A stretch of 64,000 bases of DNA from Unio delphinus (GCA_029339505.1 JAQISU010000210.1:15727001-15791000), one strand, 5' to 3'; counted from the first letter of the stretch, positions 9,935 to 18,274 are shown. Program-made: numbers and translations. Notes: generated from the sequence alone by a model not told the origin.

Positions 9935-10291
9935 TCAAAATTGTTCATTTTCTTGAATTAACGCCCGTAGGTTTCTAACTTTAGAATTAACCTCCTTTTT
10001 CAATTCGTATTCGTACCCCAATTCTTTTCGTATTCGTTCTACGATGGTATACAACGGAGCGAACACACTTACGTCACTGGAAAATGCGAGAGAGTCCCGA
10101 ATAGAATTCTGAATTCTCTTGATGAGCGCATACTTCTTTGGTAGCATATACTTGTTTGTGCTAACTCCGTATTCTATATCCTGAAAATCAGACATGATTT
10201 GATCAGGATTTAACCCATCTGATAGTTCAATATCCCAACTTTTCAATTTTGAAATCTCAGATAAAATGCTATTCATGTTTTCAGAATTCAT
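9935..10291 (-). CDS. Hypothetical helical protein
   Basis: Open leftward frame ending at 9935. I place the start at ATG 10291 (MNSENMNSILSEISKL), since the frame's earlier extension overlaps the end of the HNH gene. About 118 residues, acidic N-terminus, basic helical C-terminus (LKKEVNSKVRNLRALIQE). No recognised domain. Its position among accessory genes between the HNH endonuclease and the virion genes says little about its role. Confidence 0.5.
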   Translation of the reverse strand: MNSENMNSILSEISKLKSWDIELSDGLNPDQIMSDFQDIEYGVSTNKYMLPKKYALIKRIQNSIRDSLAFSSDVSVFAPLYTIVERIRKELGYEYELKKEVNSKVRNLRALIQENEQF

Positions 10292-10335
10292 TATTCTATA
10301 ATAATGATATATTTCTAAATGAAAAATATGACGCA

Positions 10336-10830
10336 TTAGACATAACTAAATTGAACTTTTTGTCCCGTCCTTTTTGAAAAAGCCGATCGATAAATCCCCT
10401 CTGCAACTTTTCGTACTGAGGGTGAACAAATATCGAAATGCCTACCGGCGCTGGTTATTGACTGAAATATTTTTTCTTCGTTAGTTATCGTATTCAAAGA
10501 TTTCACAGGTCTCTTCCCAACCGTTTTGCATTTTCCAGTCTTTCATCGTTTGGTATTCTCACTTTGAGTAACAGCCTGCAGATTTGATAAAGAATTGTTT
10601 TTCGGATTAGAATCCTTGTGATCAATGACAGAATCATCCTCGATCAATCCATAAAAACATTCAAATGCGAAACGATGATTGAGATAAGTTTTCTTCCCAA
10701 CAGTAAACATCAAGTACCCTTGATTATTCACAGCACCAACTGATTTCTTCAGTCTACAGTGTCTTACAACACCATCACTGGATGCTTCATAATTTGTAAT
10801 CAAGGGATGGTGTCTGAATTCTTGGTTCAT
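10336..10830 (-). pseudogene. HNH homing-endonuclease-like protein with one in-frame stop
   Basis: ATG 10830. The first 95 codons show a NUMOD4/HNH-type layout: YEASSDGVVRH, then HRFAFECFYG (His52), SVIDHKDSNPKNNSLSNL (Asp70-His71, Asn79, Asn83) and VTQSENTKR. An in-frame TGA at 10545-10543 follows, and the same frame stays open for about 68 more codons to 10336, with a NUMOD-like helical DNA-binding end (SPSVRKVAEGIY, FSKRTGQKVQFSYV). Such genes are typical of phages and large DNA viruses and usually spread as free-standing homing genes. It is adjacent to, and on the same strand as, the zinc protein. DNA cleavage activity is a family inference. Confidence 0.75.
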
Positions 10831-10844
10831 TCGTATACATAATA

Positions 10845-11225
10845 CTATTGTTTGTCTAATTCATTGTTTGGTTTAATGATGAATCTTTCGATGTAGTCTT
10901 GAGGAGTTCTTATGATTTTGTCAGGGACGTTGTCAGTGTCAGGGGCTTTTTCAGGGTCATAATTTCTGATTGATTGTCCATTTTTTATTCTTTTATCATA
11001 ATAACGCTTCAACTCCCTGTATCGCTTTCTACCGCAATTCAAACACAACTGAGATTTTCCCCTGACCCCAACATCACATCGTATGCAGGGTAACGGGCCA
11101 AGGCTTCCACGTCGAAAGCTTTGCATATGATACCCACAAAACTCATTTCTGCATGATTTGTTACACGGGGTTACTGATCCAATCATAAGCCACTTGCAGT
11201 GATTCATTATATATAAATTCTTCAT
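10845..11225 (-). CDS. Two-site zinc-binding protein
   Basis: Intact 126-codon frame; an internal ATG at 11207 (MNHCKWLMIG) is an equally likely start. Cysteines cluster as two probable zinc sites: C10/C21/C25/C30/H33, then C47-X2-C50-X10-C61-X2-C64. The tail is charged (RELKRYYDKRIKNG) and ends in a Pro/Asp-rich stretch. Small Cys-rich proteins with this CxxC...CxxC plan recur in metazoan Polintons; regulation of transcription or nucleic-acid binding is a reasonable guess. It is head-to-head with the replication gene, 24 bp apart. Confidence 0.65.
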   Translation of the reverse strand: MKNLYIMNHCKWLMIGSVTPCNKSCRNEFCGYHMQSFRRGSLGPLPCIRCDVGVRGKSQLCLNCGRKRYRELKRYYDKRIKNGQSIRNYDPEKAPDTDNVPDKIIRTPQDYIERFIIKPNNELDKQ

Positions 11226-11249
11226 TTAAATGCTTGTTTTAATTATAGC
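11226..11249. promoter_or_regulatory. 24-bp divergent intergenic region
   Basis: All that separates the start of the leftward zinc protein from the ATG of the rightward replication gene. Any promoters must overlap each other or extend into the coding sequences. TTTTAATTATAGC is AT-rich and TATA-like. Confidence 0.4.
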
Positions 11250-13972
11250 ATGAGGGAATTAAGGAGAACGCCTTCGAAAAATACTGAATTCAATGCTGAT
11301 AAGGAGTTTAAAAGATTATTGAAAATTAATCCTAAATTTAATCTCGATAAACCAAAAAAACGTCCAATAGACGGAAACATGAAAGAGTTTAAGAGATTAT
11401 TGAAGATTAATCCTAAATTTAATCTCGATAAACCCAAAAAACGTAACAAGAGATTATTAAAAATTAATCTCAAACGTCCAAGAGACGGAAACATGAAAGA
11501 GTTTAAGAGATTATTAAAAATTAATCCTAAATTTAATCTCGATAAACCAAAAAAACGTCCAAGAGACGGAAACATGAAAGAGTTTAAGAGATTATTAAAA
11601 ATTAATCCTAAATTTAATCTCGATAAACCAAAAAAACGTAACAAAATTAATCCTAAAATTAATCTCGATAAACCAAAAAAACGTTTAATAGACGGAAACA
11701 TGAAAGAGTTTAAGAGATTATTAAAAATTAATCCTAAATTTAATCTCGATAAACCAAAAAAAAACGTCGAAGAGATTACCCTGGAAAGATGCTCAATTCA
11801 ATCTCGATATAGTTTCTAATACACCAAAGAATACAATTCTTGATAAAGCCATGATTAGTAAAATCAGAGACTGTTTTAATGAATTCAAGCGTGATGGAGC
11901 ATCTTATTGTTGGTCAACATTTCGAATTGATGGTGTTGTTGATGCTACCATGACTGATGAAAAAGCAGCAGTGATAATTTCACGTGTTGGGGAAAAAAAA
12001 GTATTTTTTCCGAATAAAATTCATTATCGAAGTCGATGGCAAATGGATTATTAGGGATAAATTTGAACCAATTCTCAAGAATAAAAAAGCTGTCATTGTG
12101 AGCAGAGATTCCAAACCAGGAATTCTAACTGGAATCGACAAACCATACTACGAAAGATCTTATCCCGTAACAGCAATGGTTTATGGGATATATCCGTTAA
12201 ATGATAAACCCGATATCGCAAAACTAGCTCCTATGAAATATTCTAGTTCACTGAATTGCGTGGCAACACGGGTAATGGAACACTTCACAAATGCATCCCG
12301 AGGAAATAAACTAACTGATCTGCGACGTAGGAAAATAACCGAATGGGAACTGACAGTGAAACAGCATGGTGCAAAGATTTCTGATATAGCTAAATTAGAA
12401 ACATCATTAAGATTTCCAATAACCGTTATGACGATAACCGGAGAGGTTTTATACGAACCGAAATATAACAAAAATGGAGCGCCAATACAGATTATTGATC
12501 ATAACAAACACGCGTGGACACCTGCGGTAACAGTATTTCCACGAGAACGAACCGTGAAATATATCCCTAAGGAGTTCGTCGGGGATGTTTTCTATGAAGA
12601 GAAATTATTCGATGCTATTCATGCGTTGTGTAAAGATGATCCTGTTTCATTGTGGTTACTTAGAAGTGATGAAGATCCCGAAATAGGATTTGATCAATTT
12701 GTAAGACCAAATGGTGAATTATATCGCGTTGAAGAATTAGATAACAGAATGAGAAAAATTGCTAGTGATTTTTCACTGGAGAGTTCCCATGAAAAACTAC
12801 TCACGGATAGTTTTACTATTCCATCAGTGGTTGCTCACTTCGCAAGAGAAAAAAACTCATGGCGTCCAACACGAAGTGATTTTCTCGAGGATGTTAAATT
12901 GAGTTGCGTCGAATTTAGTCATGGAGGACTGTGGAATACGAAATACTCACGTGATGGTATGATTTCAATTGATATATCCGCGTGTTATCCCGGAAGTTTT
13001 CTCGGGTATGGGGAATGTGCTGAGTACTTCAAACGATTTGGACACCCCACGCATGAAATGACTCGTGTTGCGATTAATGGACCATTACCTGATTTTGATT
13101 TAACCGGATTCGCTCGTGTGATATCATTTGAATTAGCGTCAGGATTACATCCGTGTAGTTATGTTTGGCTCGGTAGACACCTATCTGAAAAGGCCTGGAT
13201 GCCAATAGTGCTATTGAGATATATGATTGCTTGTGGTATGCTAATATTGTTGATTGTTTCCGAGGCTATTATATGCTATCGAGCTCAGAAAGAAGTTTGG
13301 CTACCACAACCCGATCTAGATAGAATAATCAGCGAACAGCGAAAACAATTCCCTGATTTCAATGAAGAACAAATCATGAATCGGTCTAAGAAGTTATTTG
13401 AAATTAAAAAAGAACAAGCAAAAGATTTTGGACGAAGAATAATCGGTAAATTTACCCAGGGTGGACGATACGACAATGCAAAATATTCTTCGCGGTTGAT
13501 CATAGATATCGCTGAATAGGATTTTATTCTAACGGATTTAATGAAACAGGGAAAACTTGTATCCCGTAAGGATGCTTTTCTATCCAATGGTGAGAAAATG
13601 GGTACGGTTGTTACCTACTGTGATGGATATAATTCCCTGTATACACATTTGAGAAGTTCAATGCTAGCCTATGCTTCTATTAATCTATTTTCGATGATAA
13701 ATAGATTTCCTAATACCGCGGTTAGAGTGGCCACTGATTCGATGTATATACACAATAAGTACAAATCAGCTGTAGCGGCTATCACAGATCCCGAAGAAAA
13801 TTGGGGGCGTTGGCGATTTAAAAAGGAGATGCTACATGAGTATTGTGAATCGGCAGACGTTGCCATGGATGACAAAAATATCTTTTATATAACCGTATTG
13901 AAATTCAATCAGAATTTTCTAATGCACCACCGGTATCTGATGCAGTATGTAGATACAAGAAAGTTTATTTAA
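11250..13972 (+). pseudogene. POLB: Protein-primed DNA polymerase B (pPolB) with Lys-rich repeat N-terminus, broken
   Basis: Replicative polymerase of the element. Family-B motifs: motif A with Asp at 12971-12973 in SIDISACYP, motif B region IIGKFTQGG (about 13439-13465), motif C ATDSMY (13730-13747) with the catalytic Asp. CVEFSHGGLWNTK and YTHLRSSMLAYASINLF are further pPolB-type blocks. I see no clear 3'-5' exonuclease motif. Residues before the polymerase are 27-residue Lys-rich tandem repeats. Lesions: frame changes at A9 (11756-11764) and A8 (11993-12000), an in-frame TAG at 13517-13519, and a frame change near 13915-13918 leading into the helicase. Allowing for these, polymerase, helicase and HNH read as one giant protein. 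Confidence 0.87.
11300..11764 (+). repeat. 81-bp in-frame coding repeat (27 aa), about five copies
   Basis: Units translate around KEFKRLLKINPKFNLDKPKK with a linker RPRDGNM or RNK. Copies start near 11300, 11380, 11494 and 11575, with a final one at 11702 and partial units at about 11447 and 11640. Copies are nearly identical, so expansion is recent. The product is very basic and would suit DNA binding or nuclear localisation, although no function is shown. Confidence 0.85.
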
Positions 13973-15003
13973 ACGGTTGTGGTGGGTCAGGAAAGACAAC
14001 TCGTGCAATTGAATTATTTCGTCGGTCAACCATGATTGTGCTAACACCGACTCACAGACTCGCCAGAGAGATGATACAGCGAGGGGTAAATGCCTGTACT
14101 TACCATAGTTTCTTTCGATGGAAGGGTGACAAATGGACTCCTGAGAGTATGGGTGATAAATTCATTCCTGAAATCATCATTTGGGATGAAATATGCACAG
14201 TGTCATTAGATGTATTACAAACATTTCTCGAGTGGTTGTTAAACAAAAACACAAAAGTCGTCATGTGCGGTGATCACGGCCAACCACCACCATTTGTCGG
14301 TGCATCTCCACATGACTGGCTAAGGGGTTTTGTAGACTATTATGAAGAAATTACCACTGATTATAGATCACTTGATGAACGATTACGAGAATTCAAAGCG
14401 CTAATTAGATTACAACCGGATAGAATCCAATGCGAAATAGCGCGTGAAGTGATTTCAGAAACTCCAATGAATGATTTCTGGGAAACATGGAGACCAAATG
14501 ATTTGATAATTGCAAGTAGAAAAATAGTCAGGGACACACTTCAGATGAAGTTATTTGAATTGCATAAAGAAAAATTTGCAACGCTTCCAGTACCCCTTTG
14601 TTATAGGCCATCGGATACACGAAAACAGAACATTGAAGTTGATATTCCAGGACAGAGTGAAAAAGAAATTCTCGTATTAAATGATATTGTGCTGGTTGAT
14701 ATCAATGTCGTTGAAGATGCATTGCGTGCTAATAAATCCCCGTGGACGCTAGGATACGCAGCAACAATATACTCTTCACAGGGATTGACTATATCGGATA
14801 CAATTGTTTGGATCGTAGATAATCGCATCGAATGGTCGAATTTAGTCTATCTCGCAGTATCCAGAGTACGAAAAATAAATCAACTTCGAAGAGTTGTTTT
14901 CGATGATAATGACACAACATTGGATGATATTGATGTTAAAATTATTGATAAAAATCTCTCCGGTTACAAACAACAGGACAAAAAAAAAACAACGAGAATT
15001 TGA
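13921..15003 (+). pseudogene. SF1 (Pif1/RecD-like) helicase segment, probably fused to pPolB
   Basis: Motifs in order: Walker A GCGGSGKTT (13975-14001), TPTHRLAREM, Walker B IIIWDEICTV, motif III MCGDHGQPPP, then SRKIVRD, LCYRPSDTRKQNI, motif V AATIYSSQGLTI and motif VI YLAVSRVRKI. The Walker A lies upstream of the first ATG (14032), so a separate gene starting there would lack its P-loop; this favours fusion to the polymerase across the frame change at 13915-13918. The frame ends at 15003 after an A10 run that switches into the HNH frame. It probably unwinds DNA during replication of the element. Confidence 0.88.
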
Positions 15004-15205
15004 TATTGATGCTAAATTAATAATTACGCTGAAACAACAACAGAATAATCACTGCGCGAGTTGCAATTGTATAATGCGTTGGCAGCATTCGGATAAGGAT
15101 CCTCGCCAATTCACCGTAGACAGAAAAAATAACAATCTCGGTCATGTCAGAAACAATGTGATGTTGACTTGTCTTGAGTGCAATAGACGCAACGGCGCTA
15201 GTTAA
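14981..15205 (+). pseudogene. HNH treble-clef nuclease domain at the end of the replication gene
   Basis: After the A10 run (14980-14989) the next frame stays open to 15205: a basic linker REFDIDAKLIITLKQQQ, then CASC (first zinc pair), QFTVDRKNNNLGHVRNNV with Asp, His and Asn in HNH spacing, and CLECNRR (second zinc pair). No plausible start exists near the domain, and the same order helicase then HNH is what I recall from related Polinton polymerase-helicase proteins, so it is probably the C-terminus of the fused protein. Nicking or resolving activity is inferred from the fold. Confidence 0.8.
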
Positions 15206-15238
15206 GACCATGCGGTGGCAATTGAGTATCCTCGGGAA

Positions 15239-16159
15239 TTACCTGTAGTTGTTGTCGAGTAAATCACGTTGAGGGGCAGTTGAATCCAGTTTATAGACTG
15301 GAGGTCTACCCGTAGATCGTGTTATACTAGATATCTTGTGTGCAGTAACACTCCAAATAGGATCAGTAGCCCTTTTTCTACCCCCTTCAAGCTCTCCTGG
15401 TTCATATAAATACCTAACAGTGACATTACTACCAAGAATTGGTTCTTTGAAATCTTTTTGTGGTTGTACGGGTATAGACTTCTTTTTAATAGCGTTGCTA
15501 GGTTTCATGTTGATTGTTCTGGTAATCTCATTATTCAGTGCAGTAATCACAGCTGGTAACCTTTTGACCCATTCACGGGATCGCTTTTCTTGAATGAATT
15601 CTTTTGCGTATTGATATTCAAATAACCGCTCAGCAATCGTCCGATTAAATCGTTCGACAATGGCCTGACCGCGATGTAACGCAGTATGCCCTCGTCGTAT
15701 GGTGACATTATGATGTTTCATTGTAGATAACACTGCACCCTGAAATTCCTTGCCAGGATCAACCTGCAATAGATTTGGCCAGTGCAGAGGACCTCGTCGA
15801 TAAATCCTTTCAAATGCAGAAGCGACTTCAGTGGCTGATTTTGTTTTTAACGGTTCTGCTTCTTTGTATCGACTTGCAATATCAACTACGGTTAAAGCGT
15901 ATTTGTAACCACGATCATGTGACAGAAATAATATATCAGCCTGATGAACTTCATTAGGAACTGTCACATCAAAATGCGATAATTGAATTTGTTTAGGCGG
16001 TGGTAGATAAATTTGCCATAGTGCCTGTTTGGATAACCAATTAGCCGCAGTAGCCTTTTTCACTTTTGCGGCGCTGGCGAGTTTATTGATTGCTGCCTTG
16101 CCTCTCCAGTATCCTCTTGGGGAATAATAAATTGATTCCATATTATTAATTACCGGCAC
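15239..16159 (-). CDS. INT: Retrovirus-like DDE integrase (INT), intact
   Basis: Catalyses insertion of the element and is expected to create the short target duplication. Uninterrupted 306 codons from ATG 16159; ATG 16141 (MESIYYSPRGYWRG) is the more usual-looking start. Catalytic residues are Asp75 (HQADILFL), Asp134 (LQVDPGKEFQ) and Glu169 (AIVERFNRT); Asp134 to Glu169 is 35 residues, the classic D,D(35)E spacing. LHRGQAIVERFNRT is canonical. No HHCC zinc finger is evident at the N-terminus, where a helical part (ATAANWLSKQALWQIY) stands instead. The C-terminus holds an SH3/chromo-like strand pattern (DPIWSVTAHKIS...PPVYKLD). The 16159 start overlaps the PLA2 gene by 14 bp. Confidence 0.93.
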   Translation of the reverse strand: MPVINNMESIYYSPRGYWRGKAAINKLASAAKVKKATAANWLSKQALWQIYLPPPKQIQLSHFDVTVPNEVHQADILFLSHDRGYKYALTVVDIASRYKEAEPLKTKSATEVASAFERIYRRGPLHWPNLLQVDPGKEFQGAVLSTMKHHNVTIRRGHTALHRGQAIVERFNRTIAERLFEYQYAKEFIQEKRSREWVKRLPAVITALNNEITRTINMKPSNAIKKKSIPVQPQKDFKEPILGSNVTVRYLYEPGELEGGRKRATDPIWSVTAHKISSITRSTGRPPVYKLDSTAPQRDLLDNNYR

Positions 16160-16663
16160 CTAACATCAATTTACTTTTCATAGCCGATTTTATTAAAAAG
16201 GAAGCCAATTTTTCTTTGAAGGATTTATCAGGAATAGCATTTAACGCATGAATTAATTTCACATCTGCTAGATGCCTGTGTTGCAGATTGCTGCTTTTAT
16301 AAGCAACATCATGAAGGTGACAGGCCTTATCAATGGCGTTTATTGGTTCTTCACCGGGGTTGGGTTGATTTTGATTATTGAGTCTGATATCAAGTCTGGT
16401 TCCCGGTCCACAGTAGCTATATCCGGGAAGGTGCTTTTCTCCGGGGTATTTTGCCCATGGGGTTCCAGGGAGCTTTGCCAATTAGGCTGCGATATCACCT
16501 CCTCGTTTTTGTTAAAATCAGATCTCATAGACACAAATCTAAATTTCTTTGTACCACATGTTGCACATCTACCAGTAAGTGCTGATCTGTTATTTTTAGT
16601 TGTAACCGTCGTCACATCATTTGTGCTAGTACGCGTTTTACACTTCACACAATATAGATCCAT
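16146..16663 (-). pseudogene. Zinc-ribbon plus phospholipase A2 (PLA2) protein, one frameshift
   Basis: The N-terminal frame from ATG 16663 starts MDLYCVKCKTRT and has a second pair GRCATCG (C5-X2-C8, C33-X2-C36), a zinc ribbon. The C-terminal frame (16481-16146) has PWAKYPGEKHLPG, the calcium-loop motif YCGPGT and the catalytic DKACHLHDVAY (His57-Asp58), a parvovirus/secretory-type PLA2 domain. That frame has no ATG at its start and a stop just upstream, so I read both as one gene with a single frameshift between about 16470 and 16510. In related viruses PLA2 domains help particles breach membranes. It is head-to-head with the ATPase. Confidence 0.82.
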
Positions 16664-16668
16664 AATTT
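16664..16668. promoter_or_regulatory. 5-bp divergent gap between two start codons
   Basis: The ATGs of the leftward zinc-ribbon/PLA2 gene (16663) and the rightward ATPase (16669) are five bases apart. If the ATPase starts instead at its second candidate ATG (16681, MDIIDFSATK), the gap is 17 bp. Promoters must lie inside coding sequence. Confidence 0.45.
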
Positions 16669-17340
16669 ATGTTTAGAGATATGGATATAATTGATTTTTC
16701 AGCGACTAAAACAAGGGAACCAGTTAAGCATCATGCAGCGCTACCAAACTCTATCCGGATGATTATAATCAGGCCATCTGGATCCGGTAAAACGCAATTG
16801 TTACTCAATTTAATAATGAGATGGATGAAGTGGGATAGGTTGTATTTAATTGCCCCTAGCGTAGATGATCAACGATGTTATGAAGTGCTAAAAGATTTTA
16901 ACGACAGCGCGGTAGAAAAATCCGTCGAGGGTATTATTGAGTTTATAACCGATATCGATGAAGCACCGAGTATTGATGATATTGATGGAGATATTAACAA
17001 TTTAGTCGTATACGACGATATAATGTTGGATAAACAAAAAAATCCTGCTAGGATCTTTTCCAAAGGCAGGCATAAAAACACTGAAGTGATATATGTCACT
17101 CAACGCTACACTCAGGTTCCAAAAGTCATCAGAGATAACTGCAATATTCTTGCTGTATTCAACGGAGTTGATACTCATACTCTTAGAAATATTTGGCAGA
17201 CATGGTGTTCTGATATGGACTTCAATCAATTTCGAGATTTCTTTAGTCATGCTCAGTCGACTCCGCACGGATTCGCAACAATAAATTTGCATGATCCTCG
17301 GACACGATATCGTATCGGACTGGATCAAATATTCGGTTGA
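16669..17340 (+). CDS. ATP: FtsK/HerA (A32-like) DNA-packaging ATPase
   Basis: Genome-packaging motor. Uninterrupted 223 codons; start at 16669 or 16681. P-loop IIIRPSGSGKT (residues 32-42), Walker B NNLVVYDDIML (Asp116, Asp117), and a downstream YVTQRY glutamine typical of the superfamily, then GRHKN before it and NCNILAVFNG after. The canonical first P-loop glycine is replaced by Arg35, one G-to-A step from a glycine codon (AGG versus GGG), which may weaken ATP binding. The last codons and the stop (TGA, 17338-17340) lie inside the right TIR, so the left TIR carries a mirrored copy of them. Confidence 0.9.
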   Translation: MFRDMDIIDFSATKTREPVKHHAALPNSIRMIIIRPSGSGKTQLLLNLIMRWMKWDRLYLIAPSVDDQRCYEVLKDFNDSAVEKSVEGIIEFITDIDEAPSIDDIDGDINNLVVYDDIMLDKQKNPARIFSKGRHKNTEVIYVTQRYTQVPKVIRDNCNILAVFNGVDTHTLRNIWQTWCSDMDFNQFRDFFSHAQSTPHGFATINLHDPRTRYRIGLDQIFG

Positions 17341-17634
17341 AATCATTTTATTATTTGTATTAGCCCATAGCAGCAGAGAGGGCGATGACAACAAGTTGCG
17401 ACCAAAATTGATTAAAAAATCGTAAAAGTCTCCGTTTTCATTTTTTTTTTTAGTTAAAATGAGATTTCGTAGGGAAGGCTCATTAAGATTTCAAAAAATT
17501 TTTTGTCTGAAAACGTTGTAGGGTTTGCCCCTGAGACATTTTTTTGGGTTAAAATGAGATCGTAGGAAGGCTCGTTTTAAGATTTCAATCAAATTTTGTC
17601 TGAAAACGTTGTAGGGTTCGCCCTCTCTGCTGCT
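17317..17634. repeat. Right terminal inverted repeat
   Basis: Mirror of 2229-2542. It overlaps the last eight codons of the ATPase. The end sequence recurs inverted at its inner side (17369-17385) and at the true end (17618-17634), as on the left. It contains a T11 run where the left copy has A7. Confidence 0.92.
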
Positions 17635-17639
17635 GCTGA
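17635..17639. repeat. Candidate target-site duplication, right copy
   Basis: GCTGA immediately after the right end, matching 2224-2228. Confidence 0.45.
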
Positions 17640-17781
17640 CGATGGCTTACTACGGATTAATGTTGGCATTTTGTTTCATTCTGTACAGTTGTTACACAAC
17701 TCACAACTCATACAATTTTTTATCGAAGCATAGCTTGCCTACATAGTTGTTAGTTTCGAGCACAAGGAAAATAATATGCCA

Positions 17782-17782
<1 letters not shown>

Positions 17783-17849
<67 letters not shown>
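17783..17849. repeat. (TA)n microsatellite
   Basis: About 33 uninterrupted TA units, 150 bp outside the Polinton. It produces an artefactual Tyr-Ile reading frame. Confidence 0.97.
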
Positions 17850-17851
<2 letters not shown>

Positions 17852-17989
17852 AGTTATATTTCTAGTTATGATTACAAGACTATCATTCCGACATATCTTG
17901 ACAAAAACAGTTTATTATCGGATGAGTTCATGCAGCATTTGCCAGGATATCTGTATAAGCATTTCTTAATTAGTAATAGTTCCACAACG

Positions 17990-18270
17990 TATATTCCGGA
18001 GATCCGAATGGTCTAAGGTTACAGATCTCTGCCACCTTACCTCTATCTGCGTGGGTCTGAGTTTCGGGTTCGGCCAGTGCTGGTATGTGAGAAAGCTTTC
18101 GGAGATTTCTCGTGTGTTGGTGTTTCACGTTGGGGTTCTTCCTCCACCATTAATACTGGCCTCCATCTATATTCTGAAAATACAGTATATGCCTGCATGT
18201 CTGATATAAATCTGTGCTTTCTTTCGATGACTCATAGTAATATCAATGCCGCCATGTTATATTGAACCCG
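17990..18270 (+). mobile_element. tRNA-derived SINE, family B
   Basis: A tRNA-like head (ATGGTCTAAGG..., then GGGTTCGGCCAGTGC) is followed by TATGTGAGAAAGCTTTC and a conserved tail TTCCTCCACCATTAATACTGG. Other copies are listed at 28.8, 30.1, 34.8, 46.3 and 47.2 kb. The tail resembles the central domain of molluscan SINEs. Confidence 0.75.
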
Positions 18271-18274
18271 TGTC

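Larger units (their letters stand above)
2229..17634. mobile_element. Maverick/Polinton DNA transposon (virus-like), damaged copy
   Basis: The element is bounded by long inverted repeats, starts AG and ends CT, and is about 15.4 kb, within the usual 15-20 kb range. It contains the hallmark Polinton set: protein-primed polymerase B, DDE integrase, packaging ATPase, adenain-like protease and major capsid protein. Base and codon use, gene density and long open frames contrast sharply with the gene-poor flanks. Extra modules are an SF1 helicase, two HNH domains, a zinc-ribbon/PLA2 protein and several small virion-type proteins. Five in-frame stops and eleven frameshifts interrupt genes, so this copy is probably not autonomous as assembled. 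TIR similarity suggests a fairly recent insertion. Confidence 0.95.

Noticed and set aside
7045..10545. UGA recoding (alternative code or selenocysteine) to explain three in-frame TGAs
   Set aside because: TAA and TAG also interrupt other genes of the element, and the ATPase uses TGA as its normal end.
11243..11701. 152-codon leftward frame with FFGLSRLNLGLIFNNLL repeats
   Set aside because: Antisense of the Lys-rich 81-bp repeat; the rightward frame joins the polymerase and has the codon logic of the repeat.
15239..16159. LTR retrotransposon or endogenous retrovirus
   Set aside because: No reverse transcriptase, gag or LTRs nearby; the integrase belongs to the Polinton gene set.
2229..17634. 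Intact, currently autonomous virus or transposon
   Set aside because: MCP, protease, polymerase-helicase and other genes are interrupted by stops or frameshifts as assembled.
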